A stretch of 64,000 bases of DNA from Gramella sp. MT6 (lineage in GTDB: Bacteria; Bacteroidota; Bacteroidia; Flavobacteriales; Flavobacteriaceae), in assembly GCF_019357415.1 (NCBI RefSeq), contig NZ_CP048410.1, positions 2,327,001 to 2,391,000 on the forward strand, given 5' to 3'. Positions within the stretch are counted from its first letter, which is position 1, and the number at the start of each line of letters is the position of its first letter. The notes under the pieces were generated by a model. The model was given only the letters and a program-made list of their open reading frames with translations. It was not told the DNA's origin and searched no databases. Made by a program: the position numbers and the translations under genes. Of this stretch, positions 29,042 through 37,446 are shown one piece after another.

Positions 29042-30580
29042 ATGCTCGTAAAGGTATATGGCAGTGCTGTTTTTGGAGTTGAAGCCACCACTATCACAGT
29101 AGAGGTAAATGTGGCATCGGGTATTGGGTATCACCTTGTAGGGCTTCCCGATAATGCCGTAAAGGAATCGAGTTATCGTATTGCGGCCGCTCTGCAGAAT
29201 AATAAATTGAAATTACCCGGTAAGAAGATCATTATCAATATGGCCCCGGCAGATCTTCGGAAAGAGGGCTCAGCCTATGATCTTACTTTTGCCCTTGGAA
29301 TTTTGGCGGCATCGCAACAGATCAAAGCTGATAATATTTCAGATTATCTAATAATGGGAGAGCTTTCCCTGGATGGCAGTTTGCAACCCATTCGTGGTGC
29401 CTTACCTATAGCAATACAGGCAAAAAAAGAAGGTTTTAAAGGCTTTATTCTTCCAGAACAGAATGCCCGTGAAGCAGCTATCGTTTCAGGGTTGGAGGTG
29501 TATGGGGTGAAGAATATTACCCAGGTTATCGATTTTTTTGATAAAGGCCTGGATCTGGAAAGAACCGTGATTAATACCCGCGAAACTTTCTACAATGATC
29601 TGAATAATTTAGAATATGATTTTGCCGATGTGAAAGGCCAGGAATCCATAAAACGCTGTATGGAGATAGCTGCTGCCGGTGGACATAATATTATTCTAAT
29701 TGGTCCTCCGGGAGCTGGAAAGACCATGCTTGCAAAACGTCTACCTACTATTCTTCCGCCTATGACCCTGCAGGAAGCTCTGGAAACTACCAAGATTCAC
29801 AGCGTTGCTGGAAGAATAAAGGATAGTATTGGTTTAATGTCTCAAAGACCGTTCAGGAGTCCGCATCATACGATTTCTGATGTGGCGCTTGTTGGAGGCG
29901 GGGCTTATCCGCAACCCGGTGAAATATCACTTTCTCATAATGGAGTTTTATTTCTTGACGAGCTACCCGAATTCAAGCGGGGAGTACTGGAGGTTATGCG
30001 TCAACCTTTGGAAGACCGGGAAGTCACCATTTCCAGGGCTAAATTTACAGTTACCTATCCTTCCAGTTTTATGCTCGTAGCCAGTATGAACCCAAGTCCC
30101 GGTGGATATTTTAATGATCCCGGGGCACCTGTATCTTCTTCTCCTTTTGAAATGCAGAGATATCTGAGCAAGATAAGCGGACCGCTACTGGATAGAATAG
30201 ATATCCATATAGAAGTCACTCCTGTTCCCTTTGATAAATTAAGTGAAGAAAGGCGTGGAGAAAGCAGCGTTAATATACGTGAACGGGTGACTAAGGCCCG
30301 TGAGATCCAGAACACACGCTTTGCAGATGTTGATCATATACATTACAATGCACAGATGGGGCCAAAGCAGATCAGGGAATTCTGCAAACTGGAAGATTCC
30401 TCGAAGCTGCTCCTTAAAACGGCTATGGAGCGATTAAATCTTTCTGCTAGAGCTTACGATAGGATCCTCAAGGTTTCAAGAAGTATTGCAGATCTGGAAG
30501 GCAGTGAATCTATAAAAGGAGATCATATAAGTGAAGCCATTCAATATAGAAGTTTGGATCGTGAAGGTTGGCTAGCCTGA
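29042..30580 (+). CDS. YifB/ComM-family Mg-chelatase-like ATPase
   Basis: A 512-residue AAA+ protein related to ComM, a helicase that promotes branch migration during natural transformation. It has an N-terminal ribosomal protein S5/Lon-type fold domain (~1-170), Walker A GPPGAGKTM (221-229), Walker B LFLDELPEF and a C-terminal Mg-chelatase lid domain ending in SIKGDHISEAIQYRSLDRE. Length and order match the YifB family. The role in this organism (recombination of incoming DNA) is inferred from ComM. It has no functional link to its neighbours. Confidence 0.93.
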   Translation: MLVKVYGSAVFGVEATTITVEVNVASGIGYHLVGLPDNAVKESSYRIAAALQNNKLKLPGKKIIINMAPADLRKEGSAYDLTFALGILAASQQIKADNISDYLIMGELSLDGSLQPIRGALPIAIQAKKEGFKGFILPEQNAREAAIVSGLEVYGVKNITQVIDFFDKGLDLERTVINTRETFYNDLNNLEYDFADVKGQESIKRCMEIAAAGGHNIILIGPPGAGKTMLAKRLPTILPPMTLQEALETTKIHSVAGRIKDSIGLMSQRPFRSPHHTISDVALVGGGAYPQPGEISLSHNGVLFLDELPEFKRGVLEVMRQPLEDREVTISRAKFTVTYPSSFMLVASMNPSPGGYFNDPGAPVSSSPFEMQRYLSKISGPLLDRIDIHIEVTPVPFDKLSEERRGESSVNIRERVTKAREIQNTRFADVDHIHYNAQMGPKQIREFCKLEDSSKLLLKTAMERLNLSARAYDRILKVSRSIADLEGSESIKGDHISEAIQYRSLDREGWLA

Positions 30581-30696
30581 ATATCTTGAGTTTTAATTAA
30601 CTAAACCTAACTGGCTTTTTTATATTTTTGGAAAGACCATTAAAACCAATCTGCAATTTCCGAATTGATTTCTTCGGAAAACAACAACCTAAACTA

Positions 30697-31860
30697 ATGA
30701 AAAGAATTTTTCTAATTTTTCTCTGTCTTGGGATTTTCTCATGTAAGGGAGATAAATCTAAAGAAGCTGAAAAAAACACAACCAGTAATGATAGTATTGA
30801 TGTTGAAGGTCTTTTACCTGACGGACTTATGGCCTCTGAGCCGGTAATCCTGGATATAGAAGAGGCAAACAAACTTGTTGAGTTGCCTTTGGCCTGCATT
30901 GAGACCGAATATCCTAATAAATTAGGGCAAACCCTTGAAAATAAAGAGGCCCTGGCAGAACCGCATGTCCTGCATCCGGCATTTTATGGCTGTTTCGATT
31001 GGCATTCTTCTGTGCACGCCCACTGGTCACTGGTTAGTTTGCTAAAACAATATCCTAAGATCGAAAGAAAAGAGGAGATCAGGGAGATCCTGAAAAAATC
31101 GTTATCCACTGAAAATATTCAAGGAGAATTGGAATATTTTAACAGAAATGAAAGTGCTTCTTTTGAAAGAACCTATGGTTGGGCGTGGTTACTAAAACTT
31201 TCAGAAGAATTAAAAACATGGGAAGATCCACTCGGGCAGGAACTTGCAAATAACCTGCAGCCTCTGGCAGATCTTATCGTTCAGAATTACCTGGATTTTC
31301 TTCCAAAGCTTAATTATCCTATCAGGGTTGGAGAGCATACCAATACTGCATTTGGACTTTCCTTTGCTTATGATTATGCAAAAGCTACCGATAATCAAAA
31401 GTTCTTAGACCTTATTAAAAAACGTGCTCAGGATTTTTATTTAAAAGATGATAACTGCCCGGTGACGTGGGAGCCCAGTGGTTACGATTTTCTTTCGCCA
31501 TGTCTTTCTGAAATTGATATTATGAGACGTGTGCTTCCAAAAAATGCTTTTAGCTTATGGATAGATGATTTTATGCCACAATTAAAAAAGGAAGATTTTC
31601 AAATGGAAGTCGGCGAAGTTTCAGACAGAACCGATGGAAAATTGGTTCACCTAGATGGGCTGAACTTCAGCAGAGCTTGGGTGCTTTATGGTCTTGCTAA
31701 TGAATATCCTGAACAATTTGGTCATCTTAAGAGTCTTGCCAATGAACATGTGGCCTATTCTTTTCCAAATGTTGTGGGAGACGAATATGAAGGCGGACAC
31801 TGGTTAGGATCATTTGCGATTTATGCTTTACAGAAATCTCAGGGTAAAGTGAAAGAGTGA
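30697..31860 (+). CDS. DUF2891 family lipoprotein
   Basis: A 387-residue protein. I start it at the ATG of MKRIFLIFLCLGIFSC, which gives a proper lipobox with Cys15; the longer frame would bury it. The body matches the DUF2891 family (HPAFYGCFDWHSSVHAHWSL, and HTNTAFGLSFAYDYA), which is an alpha/alpha-toroid-like helical protein of unknown function. The conserved His, Asp and Trp residues suggest a carbohydrate or metal site. Its stop overlaps the GTG of the NRAMP-like gene (GTGA), so it belongs to the 5-oxoproline operon. Confidence 0.82.
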   Translation: MKRIFLIFLCLGIFSCKGDKSKEAEKNTTSNDSIDVEGLLPDGLMASEPVILDIEEANKLVELPLACIETEYPNKLGQTLENKEALAEPHVLHPAFYGCFDWHSSVHAHWSLVSLLKQYPKIERKEEIREILKKSLSTENIQGELEYFNRNESASFERTYGWAWLLKLSEELKTWEDPLGQELANNLQPLADLIVQNYLDFLPKLNYPIRVGEHTNTAFGLSFAYDYAKATDNQKFLDLIKKRAQDFYLKDDNCPVTWEPSGYDFLSPCLSEIDIMRRVLPKNAFSLWIDDFMPQLKKEDFQMEVGEVSDRTDGKLVHLDGLNFSRAWVLYGLANEYPEQFGHLKSLANEHVAYSFPNVVGDEYEGGHWLGSFAIYALQKSQGKVKE

Positions 31861-33077
31861 AAAGTTTTTTCAAAAACTTAGGGCCGGGAATACTCGTTTC
31901 TGCTGCTTTTATCGGACCGGGAACTGTCACCATTTGCAGTGTGGCCGGAGTAAATTTTGGATACTCACTACTGTGGGCATTATTGATCTCAATTGTTGCC
32001 TGTATCATTCTCCAGGAGATGTCTGCCAGGTTAGGACTTATCTCTGGAAAAGGTCTAAGCGATTGTATTCGAGATGAGTTAAAGAATCCTGTGATCAGGC
32101 TCTTGATTCTTTTTCTGATTTTTTTAGCGATAGTTATTGGTAATGCAGCCTATGAAGCCGGGAATATTACCGGAGCGGTTCTGGGCGTTGAAGCTGTTTT
32201 TCAATCTAAAAGTTTTGAAATAGGCGCTTTTGACTTTAATTTATGGAGTCTCTTAATTGGTGGGATAGCATTTTTTCTACTTTACCTTGGGAGCTATAAA
32301 AAACTGGAAAAGGTTTTCATTGGCCTGGTTTTGCTAATGAGCATAGCTTTTATTCTCACTGCCATTATCACCCGACCTGATATTTCAGGAATTCTGAAAG
32401 GATTTATTCCTGGGTCCTTCGATGCCGGCTTGTTAACCATAATTGCCCTGGTAGGAACAACCGTTGTTCCTTACAATCTTTTCCTGCACGCTTCCTTAGT
32501 CAGTGAAAAATGGAATGGTCCACAATACCTGGGGGCAGTTAGAAAAGAACTGGTATTCTCATTAATACTCGGGGGCATGGTGTCCATGGCCATTGTAATT
32601 TGTGCAGCTGCCGCGAATATAGATAAGGTCGAATCTGCTGCAGATCTTGCTTTGGGCCTGGAGCCTTTATTTGGAAATTCGGCTACGATCTTCATAGCAA
32701 TTGGTCTACTGGCTGCAGGTATCACATCTTCGATAACAGCTCCCCTGGCAGCTGCATATGTCGTTCAAGGCTGTCTCGGATGGAAGGGAGGAATGCAGTC
32801 TAAAAGATTTAAAATGGTCTGGATGATCGTTATCATCCTTGGCGTTATATTCTCATCTCTTGGGATTAAACCAGTAGAAATAATACAGTTTGCACAAATC
32901 GCCAATGGTTTAGTACTGCCAGTCATTGCAATTTTCTTATTTTGGATAGTGAACCAAAGTTCTGTTCTTGGAAGGCATAGGAACAACATATGGCAAAACA
33001 TAATTGGCTTTGTAGTAATTGCACTATCTGTTTTCCTGGGAGTAAAATCTATTTTAAACGTAATTCAAAATTTTTAG
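31857..33077 (+). CDS. Divergent NRAMP-family transporter linked to 5-oxoprolinase
   Basis: A 406-residue inner-membrane protein with about eleven hydrophobic segments and the NRAMP/LeuT-like pattern. The metal motif is altered: transmembrane 1 reads FIGPGTVT instead of the DPGN consensus, and transmembrane 6 reads VVPYN (204-207) instead of MPHN. Both the aspartate and methionine metal ligands of true Mn/Fe transporters are therefore missing. Bacillus subtilis has a comparable NRAMP-like protein (YcsG) beside its pxp homologues. I infer transport of something other than Mn2+/Fe2+, possibly 5-oxoproline or a related solute. It starts with GTG overlapping the DUF2891 stop and abuts pxpA. Confidence 0.8.
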   Translation: MKSFFKNLGPGILVSAAFIGPGTVTICSVAGVNFGYSLLWALLISIVACIILQEMSARLGLISGKGLSDCIRDELKNPVIRLLILFLIFLAIVIGNAAYEAGNITGAVLGVEAVFQSKSFEIGAFDFNLWSLLIGGIAFFLLYLGSYKKLEKVFIGLVLLMSIAFILTAIITRPDISGILKGFIPGSFDAGLLTIIALVGTTVVPYNLFLHASLVSEKWNGPQYLGAVRKELVFSLILGGMVSMAIVICAAAANIDKVESAADLALGLEPLFGNSATIFIAIGLLAAGITSSITAPLAAAYVVQGCLGWKGGMQSKRFKMVWMIVIILGVIFSSLGIKPVEIIQFAQIANGLVLPVIAIFLFWIVNQSSVLGRHRNNIWQNIIGFVVIALSVFLGVKSILNVIQNF

Positions 33078-33818
33078 ATGGAAAGGACTATACATATAAA
33101 CTGTGATCTTGGTGAAGGCGGAAAGTATGACGAGGAGATCATGCCATTGATCTCTGCATGCAATATTGCTTGTGGCGGTCATGCCGGGAATCTCGAAAGC
33201 ATGCATAGAACCGTAAGAATGGCGATGGAGCATGATGTTGAAATAGGAGCACATCCTTCTTATCCAGACCGGGAGAATTTTGGCAGAAATCATCTGGAGA
33301 TGTCTGCTAAGGATCTTAAACTTTCTATCGAAGGTCAGGTTTTAAGTTTAAAACAGATCGCGGAATCTGAAGGTGGAAAAATGACCCACGTTAAACTTCA
33401 CGGGGCACTTTATAACGACGCTGCCAAAGATGAAAATATAGCCAGACTTATCGTAGAATGCCTTGAAGATCTGGAGGAAGATTTCCGACTTTTTGTACCG
33501 CTTAATTCTAAGATTTCTGAATTGGCAATGGGTAAATTCGAACTGTTTTTTGAGGCCTTTGCAGACCGGAATTATGAGCCGGATTATAGTCTCGTTTCAC
33601 GTTCAAAAAATCATGCTTTGATCACCGAAAATCAGCAGGTATTTGAACACGTTTTTTCTATGTATAACGACAAAAAAATAAAGACATTTTCGGGTGAAGA
33701 AATTAGCTGTAAAGCTGATACTTTTTGTGTACATAGTGACACCCCTTCTTCCCTTGAAATCATTAATTTTTTGCATAAGAAATTTGCTGAAAAAGGAATA
33801 GGAGTAAAGAATACCTAA
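33078..33818 (+). CDS. pxpA: 5-oxoprolinase subunit A (LamB/YcsF family)
   Basis: Part of the ATP-dependent prokaryotic 5-oxoprolinase PxpABC, which opens 5-oxo-L-proline (pyroglutamate) to glutamate. The 246-residue protein shows the family signature NCDLGEG (7-13), ISACNIACGGHAG, IGAHPSYPDRENFGR and HVKLHGALYN. The start immediately follows the NRAMP-like stop, and the stop overlaps pxpB by one base. Cytosolic. Confidence 0.93.
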   Translation: MERTIHINCDLGEGGKYDEEIMPLISACNIACGGHAGNLESMHRTVRMAMEHDVEIGAHPSYPDRENFGRNHLEMSAKDLKLSIEGQVLSLKQIAESEGGKMTHVKLHGALYNDAAKDENIARLIVECLEDLEEDFRLFVPLNSKISELAMGKFELFFEAFADRNYEPDYSLVSRSKNHALITENQQVFEHVFSMYNDKKIKTFSGEEISCKADTFCVHSDTPSSLEIINFLHKKFAEKGIGVKNT

Positions 33819-34549
33819 TGATAGATTATCCAAAAATAACACCTCTAGGAGACCGCTCTATTTTGATCGATTTTGGTGAAAATATTAGTACCGATACCTT
33901 GGAAAAAGTTCTTTTTTTCAAGCAAAAACTTGAAAATGAAAAGTTTAAACAAAAGGTTGAGGTAGTCAATACATATAACTCGTTATTAATTAGTTACATG
34001 TTCACTATAGAAGATGTCTATAGTGAGTTTTCAAGGCTAAAAGGTCTTCTGAACGAGGCTAATATACCAAAAAAACCGAACTACAAAATTTTCCAGATTC
34101 CTGTGTGTTATGATAAGGAATTTGGTCTTGACCTGGAGCACATTTCAGAGGTTAAAAAACTTTCAATAGAAAGAATTTTAGAGTTGCATACGACTCCAAT
34201 TTATCAGGTTTATTTCATCGGATTTTTACCTGGATTTTTATACCTCGGTGGACTCGATTCAAGACTTGAGATTCCGAGGAAAGAAACCCCTAGAAGAATG
34301 GTCGAAAAAGGATCTGTTGGTATAGGTGGAAATCAAACCGGGATCTATCCAAAAAACAGCCCTGGAGGATGGCAAATTTTAGGCAGATCTCCGATTAAAT
34401 TATTCGATAAAAATGAAGATCCACCATGTCCTTTTACTGCCGGTGATAAAATAAAATTTGAAGCGGTTTCTAGAGAGGATTATGATCGCATCGAGCAGGA
34501 AGTAAATGAAGGAAATTACCAACTCAAATTTGAAGATCATTATGGCTGA
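33818..34549 (+). CDS. pxpB: 5-oxoprolinase subunit B (KipI-like)
   Basis: A 243-residue protein of the allophanate hydrolase subunit 1/KipI family, PxpB of 5-oxoprolinase. The family markers YFIGFLPGFLYLGGLD (~139-154), IPRKETPRRMVEKGSVGIGGNQTGIYP in pieces, and NSPGGWQILGRSP are clear. In Bacillus KipI also inhibits the sporulation kinase KinA, but nothing here suggests that role. It overlaps pxpA by 1 nt and pxpC by 8 nt. Confidence 0.92.
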   Translation: MIDYPKITPLGDRSILIDFGENISTDTLEKVLFFKQKLENEKFKQKVEVVNTYNSLLISYMFTIEDVYSEFSRLKGLLNEANIPKKPNYKIFQIPVCYDKEFGLDLEHISEVKKLSIERILELHTTPIYQVYFIGFLPGFLYLGGLDSRLEIPRKETPRRMVEKGSVGIGGNQTGIYPKNSPGGWQILGRSPIKLFDKNEDPPCPFTAGDKIKFEAVSREDYDRIEQEVNEGNYQLKFEDHYG

Positions 34550-35408
34550 GATTGAAGTTTTACAACCGGGATTGTTTTCAAGTATCCAGGATCTGGGAAG
34601 ATTCGGATTTCAAAAATTCGGGGTGCCTCATAGCGGGGTTATGGACAGATACGCCATGCGTATTTGTAATATGACCCTGGGTAATTCTCAGGAAACCGGA
34701 GTTATGGAAATAACCATGCAGGGACCGGAATTAAAATTTTCAGCTTCGGCCCATATCTGTATCTGCGGTGCAGATATTTCTCCTAAAGTAAATTCCAAAG
34801 AAATCCCACAAGATGAAATTATTGAGATAAAGGCTGGAGAAGTTTTAAAGTTTGGTGGTCTTAAGAAGGGATTTCGGGCTTATCTTGGAGTTCGCGGTGG
34901 ATTTGATACTCAAGAAGTTTTAGGCAGCAAAAGTTGGTATGAAGGTATAACAGATGATTTCCGGTTGAAAAAAGGAATGTTACTAAAATATGATCACCGA
35001 AATTTTAATGATCCCGATACCCATTCTTCACTCAAGACCGAACTGGAATATTTAGATTCAAAGATAATAGAAGTATATCCCGGGCCTGAATTTGAAAAAT
35101 TAACTACAGCCCAACAAGAAGAATTATTTACTACAGATTTTAGTTTAGATCAAAGCAGTAATCGCATGGCGGTTCAATTTGAACAGGAATTTTCTAATGA
35201 ACTGGAATCCATCATTACCGGGCCTGTTGTACCTGGGACCGTGCAATTAACACCTTCAGGAAAACTTATAGCTCTTATGAGAGATTGTCAAACTACCGGG
35301 GGTTATCCCAGGGTTTTACAATTTTCAGAAAAAGGTATCGAGACGATCGCGCAAAAACGACCAGGAGAAAATATCAGGTTTCAGAAAAAAGAATATCCAA
35401 AATTATAG
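34542..35408 (+). CDS. pxpC: 5-oxoprolinase subunit C (KipA-like)
   Basis: The 288-residue biotin-dependent-carboxyltransferase-like subunit (allophanate hydrolase subunit 2 family) that works with PxpA and PxpB. It begins at the ATG of MAEIEVLQPGLFSS, giving the canonical start IQDLGRFGF...GVPHSGVMDRYAMRICN. An upstream in-frame ATG at 34506 lies deep in pxpB and is unlikely. GPVVPGTVQLTPSGKLIALM and DCQTTGGYPRV are family hallmarks. Last gene of the five-gene operon. Confidence 0.92.
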   Translation: MAEIEVLQPGLFSSIQDLGRFGFQKFGVPHSGVMDRYAMRICNMTLGNSQETGVMEITMQGPELKFSASAHICICGADISPKVNSKEIPQDEIIEIKAGEVLKFGGLKKGFRAYLGVRGGFDTQEVLGSKSWYEGITDDFRLKKGMLLKYDHRNFNDPDTHSSLKTELEYLDSKIIEVYPGPEFEKLTTAQQEELFTTDFSLDQSSNRMAVQFEQEFSNELESIITGPVVPGTVQLTPSGKLIALMRDCQTTGGYPRVLQFSEKGIETIAQKRPGENIRFQKKEYPKL

Positions 35409-35451
35409 TCCTTCTTGCAGATTGGGTTATTTAGTTGAGGTTGATACAAAT

Positions 35452-35528
35452 AAAAAAGTGCCACCTCGGTATATTTTTATAGAAAAGACCCTACTCAGAA
35501 CTATAACAACCTTGGTGAGCACTTTTTT
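35452..35528. terminator. Long-stem terminator-like structure after pxpC
   Basis: AAAAAAGTGC at 35452-35461 pairs with GCACTTTTTT at 35519-35528. The pairing extends through CACC/GGTG, and TATAG/CTATA can pair inside the ~40-nt loop. Flanking A- and T-runs would allow use from either strand. Confidence 0.6.
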
Positions 35529-35594
35529 GCCCCAAAACACTTTAGTTTTACTAAAATGACTAATACAAATATAGAGCAGAAGGCTATTCACTGA

Positions 35595-35612
35595 AAGGGG
35601 AAAATTCCCCTT
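35595..35612. repeat. Short hairpin upstream of the small-protein gene
   Basis: AAGGGGA / TCCCCTT with a 4-nt loop, 79 nt before the next ATG. No U-run; possibly a 5' UTR element. Confidence 0.35.
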
Positions 35613-35690
35613 ATTTCGAAGATTACTTGAAAAGATTATATATTTATTTCAAATTAGCTTCCTCAATATTAACCTATTAAATCTTATACT

Positions 35691-36077
35691 ATGGCAAAAC
35701 CTGAAAAATGTATCAGCGTTGAAGAAGCGCGCAAGGAACAGGATGAATGGGTGAGAACCCGGGGAAAGTATATTATGGAAGCCGAAGGTTATGAAGATAC
35801 CCGCGAATTCTGGTATAGCCTGGACGAATTACAGGAATACCTGGATTACGTAAAGGAGAAATCTAAGGAGCAAGGGGTAGAAAAACCGGGAATTCGGTTT
35901 TATTTAGGGGCCCATCCTAAAACTAAGGATAAAAAAAGCTATACTACCATGTTTCTGGCGCCCACCAAAGAAGCTAAGGGTGAAACGGAAACTGCACAGG
36001 AAGACTCTGATCCTAATAATTATGAAATTGAGCCGTTTAATACAATTGGTTCTGGCTGGCCTCCAATGGAATACTAA
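35691..36077 (+). CDS. Small soluble protein, paralogue A1 of the signalling cassette
   Basis: A 128-residue acidic protein without a signal peptide or membrane segment. I do not recognise a named family. It is clearly related to the 131-residue protein at 37036-37431. Both share EFWYSLDELQEYLDYVK / TWFSVEELEKYLDYVK, then PGIR(F/I)Y(L/F)G, (M/V)FLAPTK, EP(F/Y)N and a C-terminal PP-(M/L)-(E/D)-Y. Its TAA overlaps the next ATG by one base, so it is translationally coupled to the membrane protein B1. A cytoplasmic partner or ligand of the membrane proteins is plausible but unproven. Confidence 0.8.
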   Translation: MAKPEKCISVEEARKEQDEWVRTRGKYIMEAEGYEDTREFWYSLDELQEYLDYVKEKSKEQGVEKPGIRFYLGAHPKTKDKKSYTTMFLAPTKEAKGETETAQEDSDPNNYEIEPFNTIGSGWPPMEY

Positions 36078-36793
36078 TGCAAGATTTTAGATTCCTAGTT
36101 TTTTTACTTGAGGGTATTGCGGCCATAGCCGGCTTATATTATTACAAAAAAAACCCAAACGATAAAACGGTTGGGTTTTTTTCGTATTTTCTATTGCTTA
36201 CTTTCTTTGTTGAAAGTATAGGGTTATTTCCAGCTGCAATCTACTGGAATGAGGAATTACATTTTCTAAAAAAAACATTTTTGTACAGAACTTATTGGTT
36301 ATATAATCCCTATTTGATTATCAGTTTTGTTGTTTATATACTTTTTTTTAAATGGAATATTTCTAATAATAAAACAACGCAACTTATTGATAAAGTTTTG
36401 CTCTTATATGTTATAATCTGTATTGCCAATTTGATATTTTCAGATGTATTTTTTAAGAGTAATTCAATTGTTACTTATTTATTGGGAAGTTTTTTTCTTT
36501 TAGGGGTAATTTTCTATTATTATTTTGAAATCTTATTAAGTTATAAAATTTTGAATATAAAAAGGGAAATCAGTTTTTATATTTCCTTTGCGGCGCTTCT
36601 ATATTTTCTAACTACCTCTCCTATTTTCATTTATTTTGAATTTTTTAATGATAAAAGTCCCGAATTTGTGGAGCTCAGCAGTTTTATTATGATTGTAATG
36701 AATATTCTTATGTATAGTTCTTACAGTATTGCCTTTTTATGGTTAGCCAATAAGAAAATACCAACTACTAAGAACTTAAATAATGCTTTCTAA
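36077..36793 (+). CDS. Seven-span-like membrane protein, paralogue B1
   Basis: A 238-residue integral membrane protein with about seven hydrophobic segments and no recognised family name. It is homologous to the proteins at 37447-38196 and 38229-38969. All three share an N-terminal (L/M/I)E(G/L/I)(I/L)AA..G pattern, a central segment, and a C-terminal FYI(S/A)...P...Y..F block followed by an N-(I/V)-(L/F)-x-Y helix. It overlaps A1 by 1 nt and the kinase remnant by 11 nt. The base composition is strikingly AT-rich. A membrane sensor role is inferred from the adjoining kinases. Confidence 0.75.
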   Translation: MQDFRFLVFLLEGIAAIAGLYYYKKNPNDKTVGFFSYFLLLTFFVESIGLFPAAIYWNEELHFLKKTFLYRTYWLYNPYLIISFVVYILFFKWNISNNKTTQLIDKVLLLYVIICIANLIFSDVFFKSNSIVTYLLGSFFLLGVIFYYYFEILLSYKILNIKREISFYISFAALLYFLTTSPIFIYFEFFNDKSPEFVELSSFIMIVMNILMYSSYSIAFLWLANKKIPTTKNLNNAF

Positions 36794-37007
36794 GGAGGGA
36801 ATTTTACTCACAATCTATTTTGTGGTAGTTATCCTGCTACTATCGGCTTTTGTGATCGTATTTTTTGTGATTTGCCAACGGCGAAAGGACAAAATGCTGC
36901 AAGAGCAATTTGAGGCTAAGCAATGCTTGGAGTGGGATATTTACCAATTGCGCTTAGAAATTCAGGAACAAACCTTGAGAAAAATTATATTTTTAACATT
37001 TAACTAA
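36783..37007 (+). pseudogene. Truncated histidine kinase remnant
   Basis: A 74-residue frame that aligns along its whole useful length with the N-terminus of the intact kinase at 39027-39815. MLSKEGILLTIYFVVVILLL matches the membrane helix, QRRKDKMLQEQFEA the linker, and LRLEIQEQTL the start of the dimerisation helix. It stops exactly before the H-box, so it lacks the phosphorylatable His and the ATPase domain. It overlaps B1 by 11 nt. Either a decayed copy after tandem duplication, or a retained membrane-anchor fragment that could still pair with the intact kinase. Confidence 0.75.
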
Positions 37008-37035
37008 TCAATTTATTAATATTAATCTGAGAATC

Positions 37036-37431
37036 ATGGGGCAAAGAATTCCTAAAGACGATGCTAAAAAATTATGTGATAACTGGACTGGTAAAAATCA
37101 ACCTGGGAATGGTAAAAGTCCGGGTAAGGCAATTAGAAGTGCCGGATTTAAAGATACTTTCGAAACCTGGTTTAGCGTAGAAGAGCTGGAAAAATATTTA
37201 GATTATGTCAAATCTAACATATCAGACAATCCAGGGATACGTATCTATTTTGGAAATTACGGTAAAGATGTGGGGCTTAAAGATGATTCCTGTACCGTTT
37301 TTCTTGCACCAACAAAAGGAGGAGATAGCACAGGAATTGATATGACTGAAGTAGAAAACGATTATGATACAGAGCCATATAATTCTGGAACGGGTAGAGT
37401 TCCTCCGTTAGACTACGATCCAAATTCTTAA
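37036..37431 (+). CDS. Small soluble protein, paralogue A2 of the signalling cassette
   Basis: A 131-residue protein without signal peptide, paralogous to the product of 35691-36077 (shared WFSVEELEKYLDYVK, NPGIRIYFG, VFLAPTK and a C-terminal EPYNSGTGRVPPLDY). The N-terminus differs and has one cysteine (KKLCDNW). It opens the second copy of the cassette, 15 nt before B2. I do not recognise a family name. Confidence 0.8.
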   Translation: MGQRIPKDDAKKLCDNWTGKNQPGNGKSPGKAIRSAGFKDTFETWFSVEELEKYLDYVKSNISDNPGIRIYFGNYGKDVGLKDDSCTVFLAPTKGGDSTGIDMTEVENDYDTEPYNSGTGRVPPLDYDPNS

Positions 37432-37446
37432 AAATTTAAATTTGGG

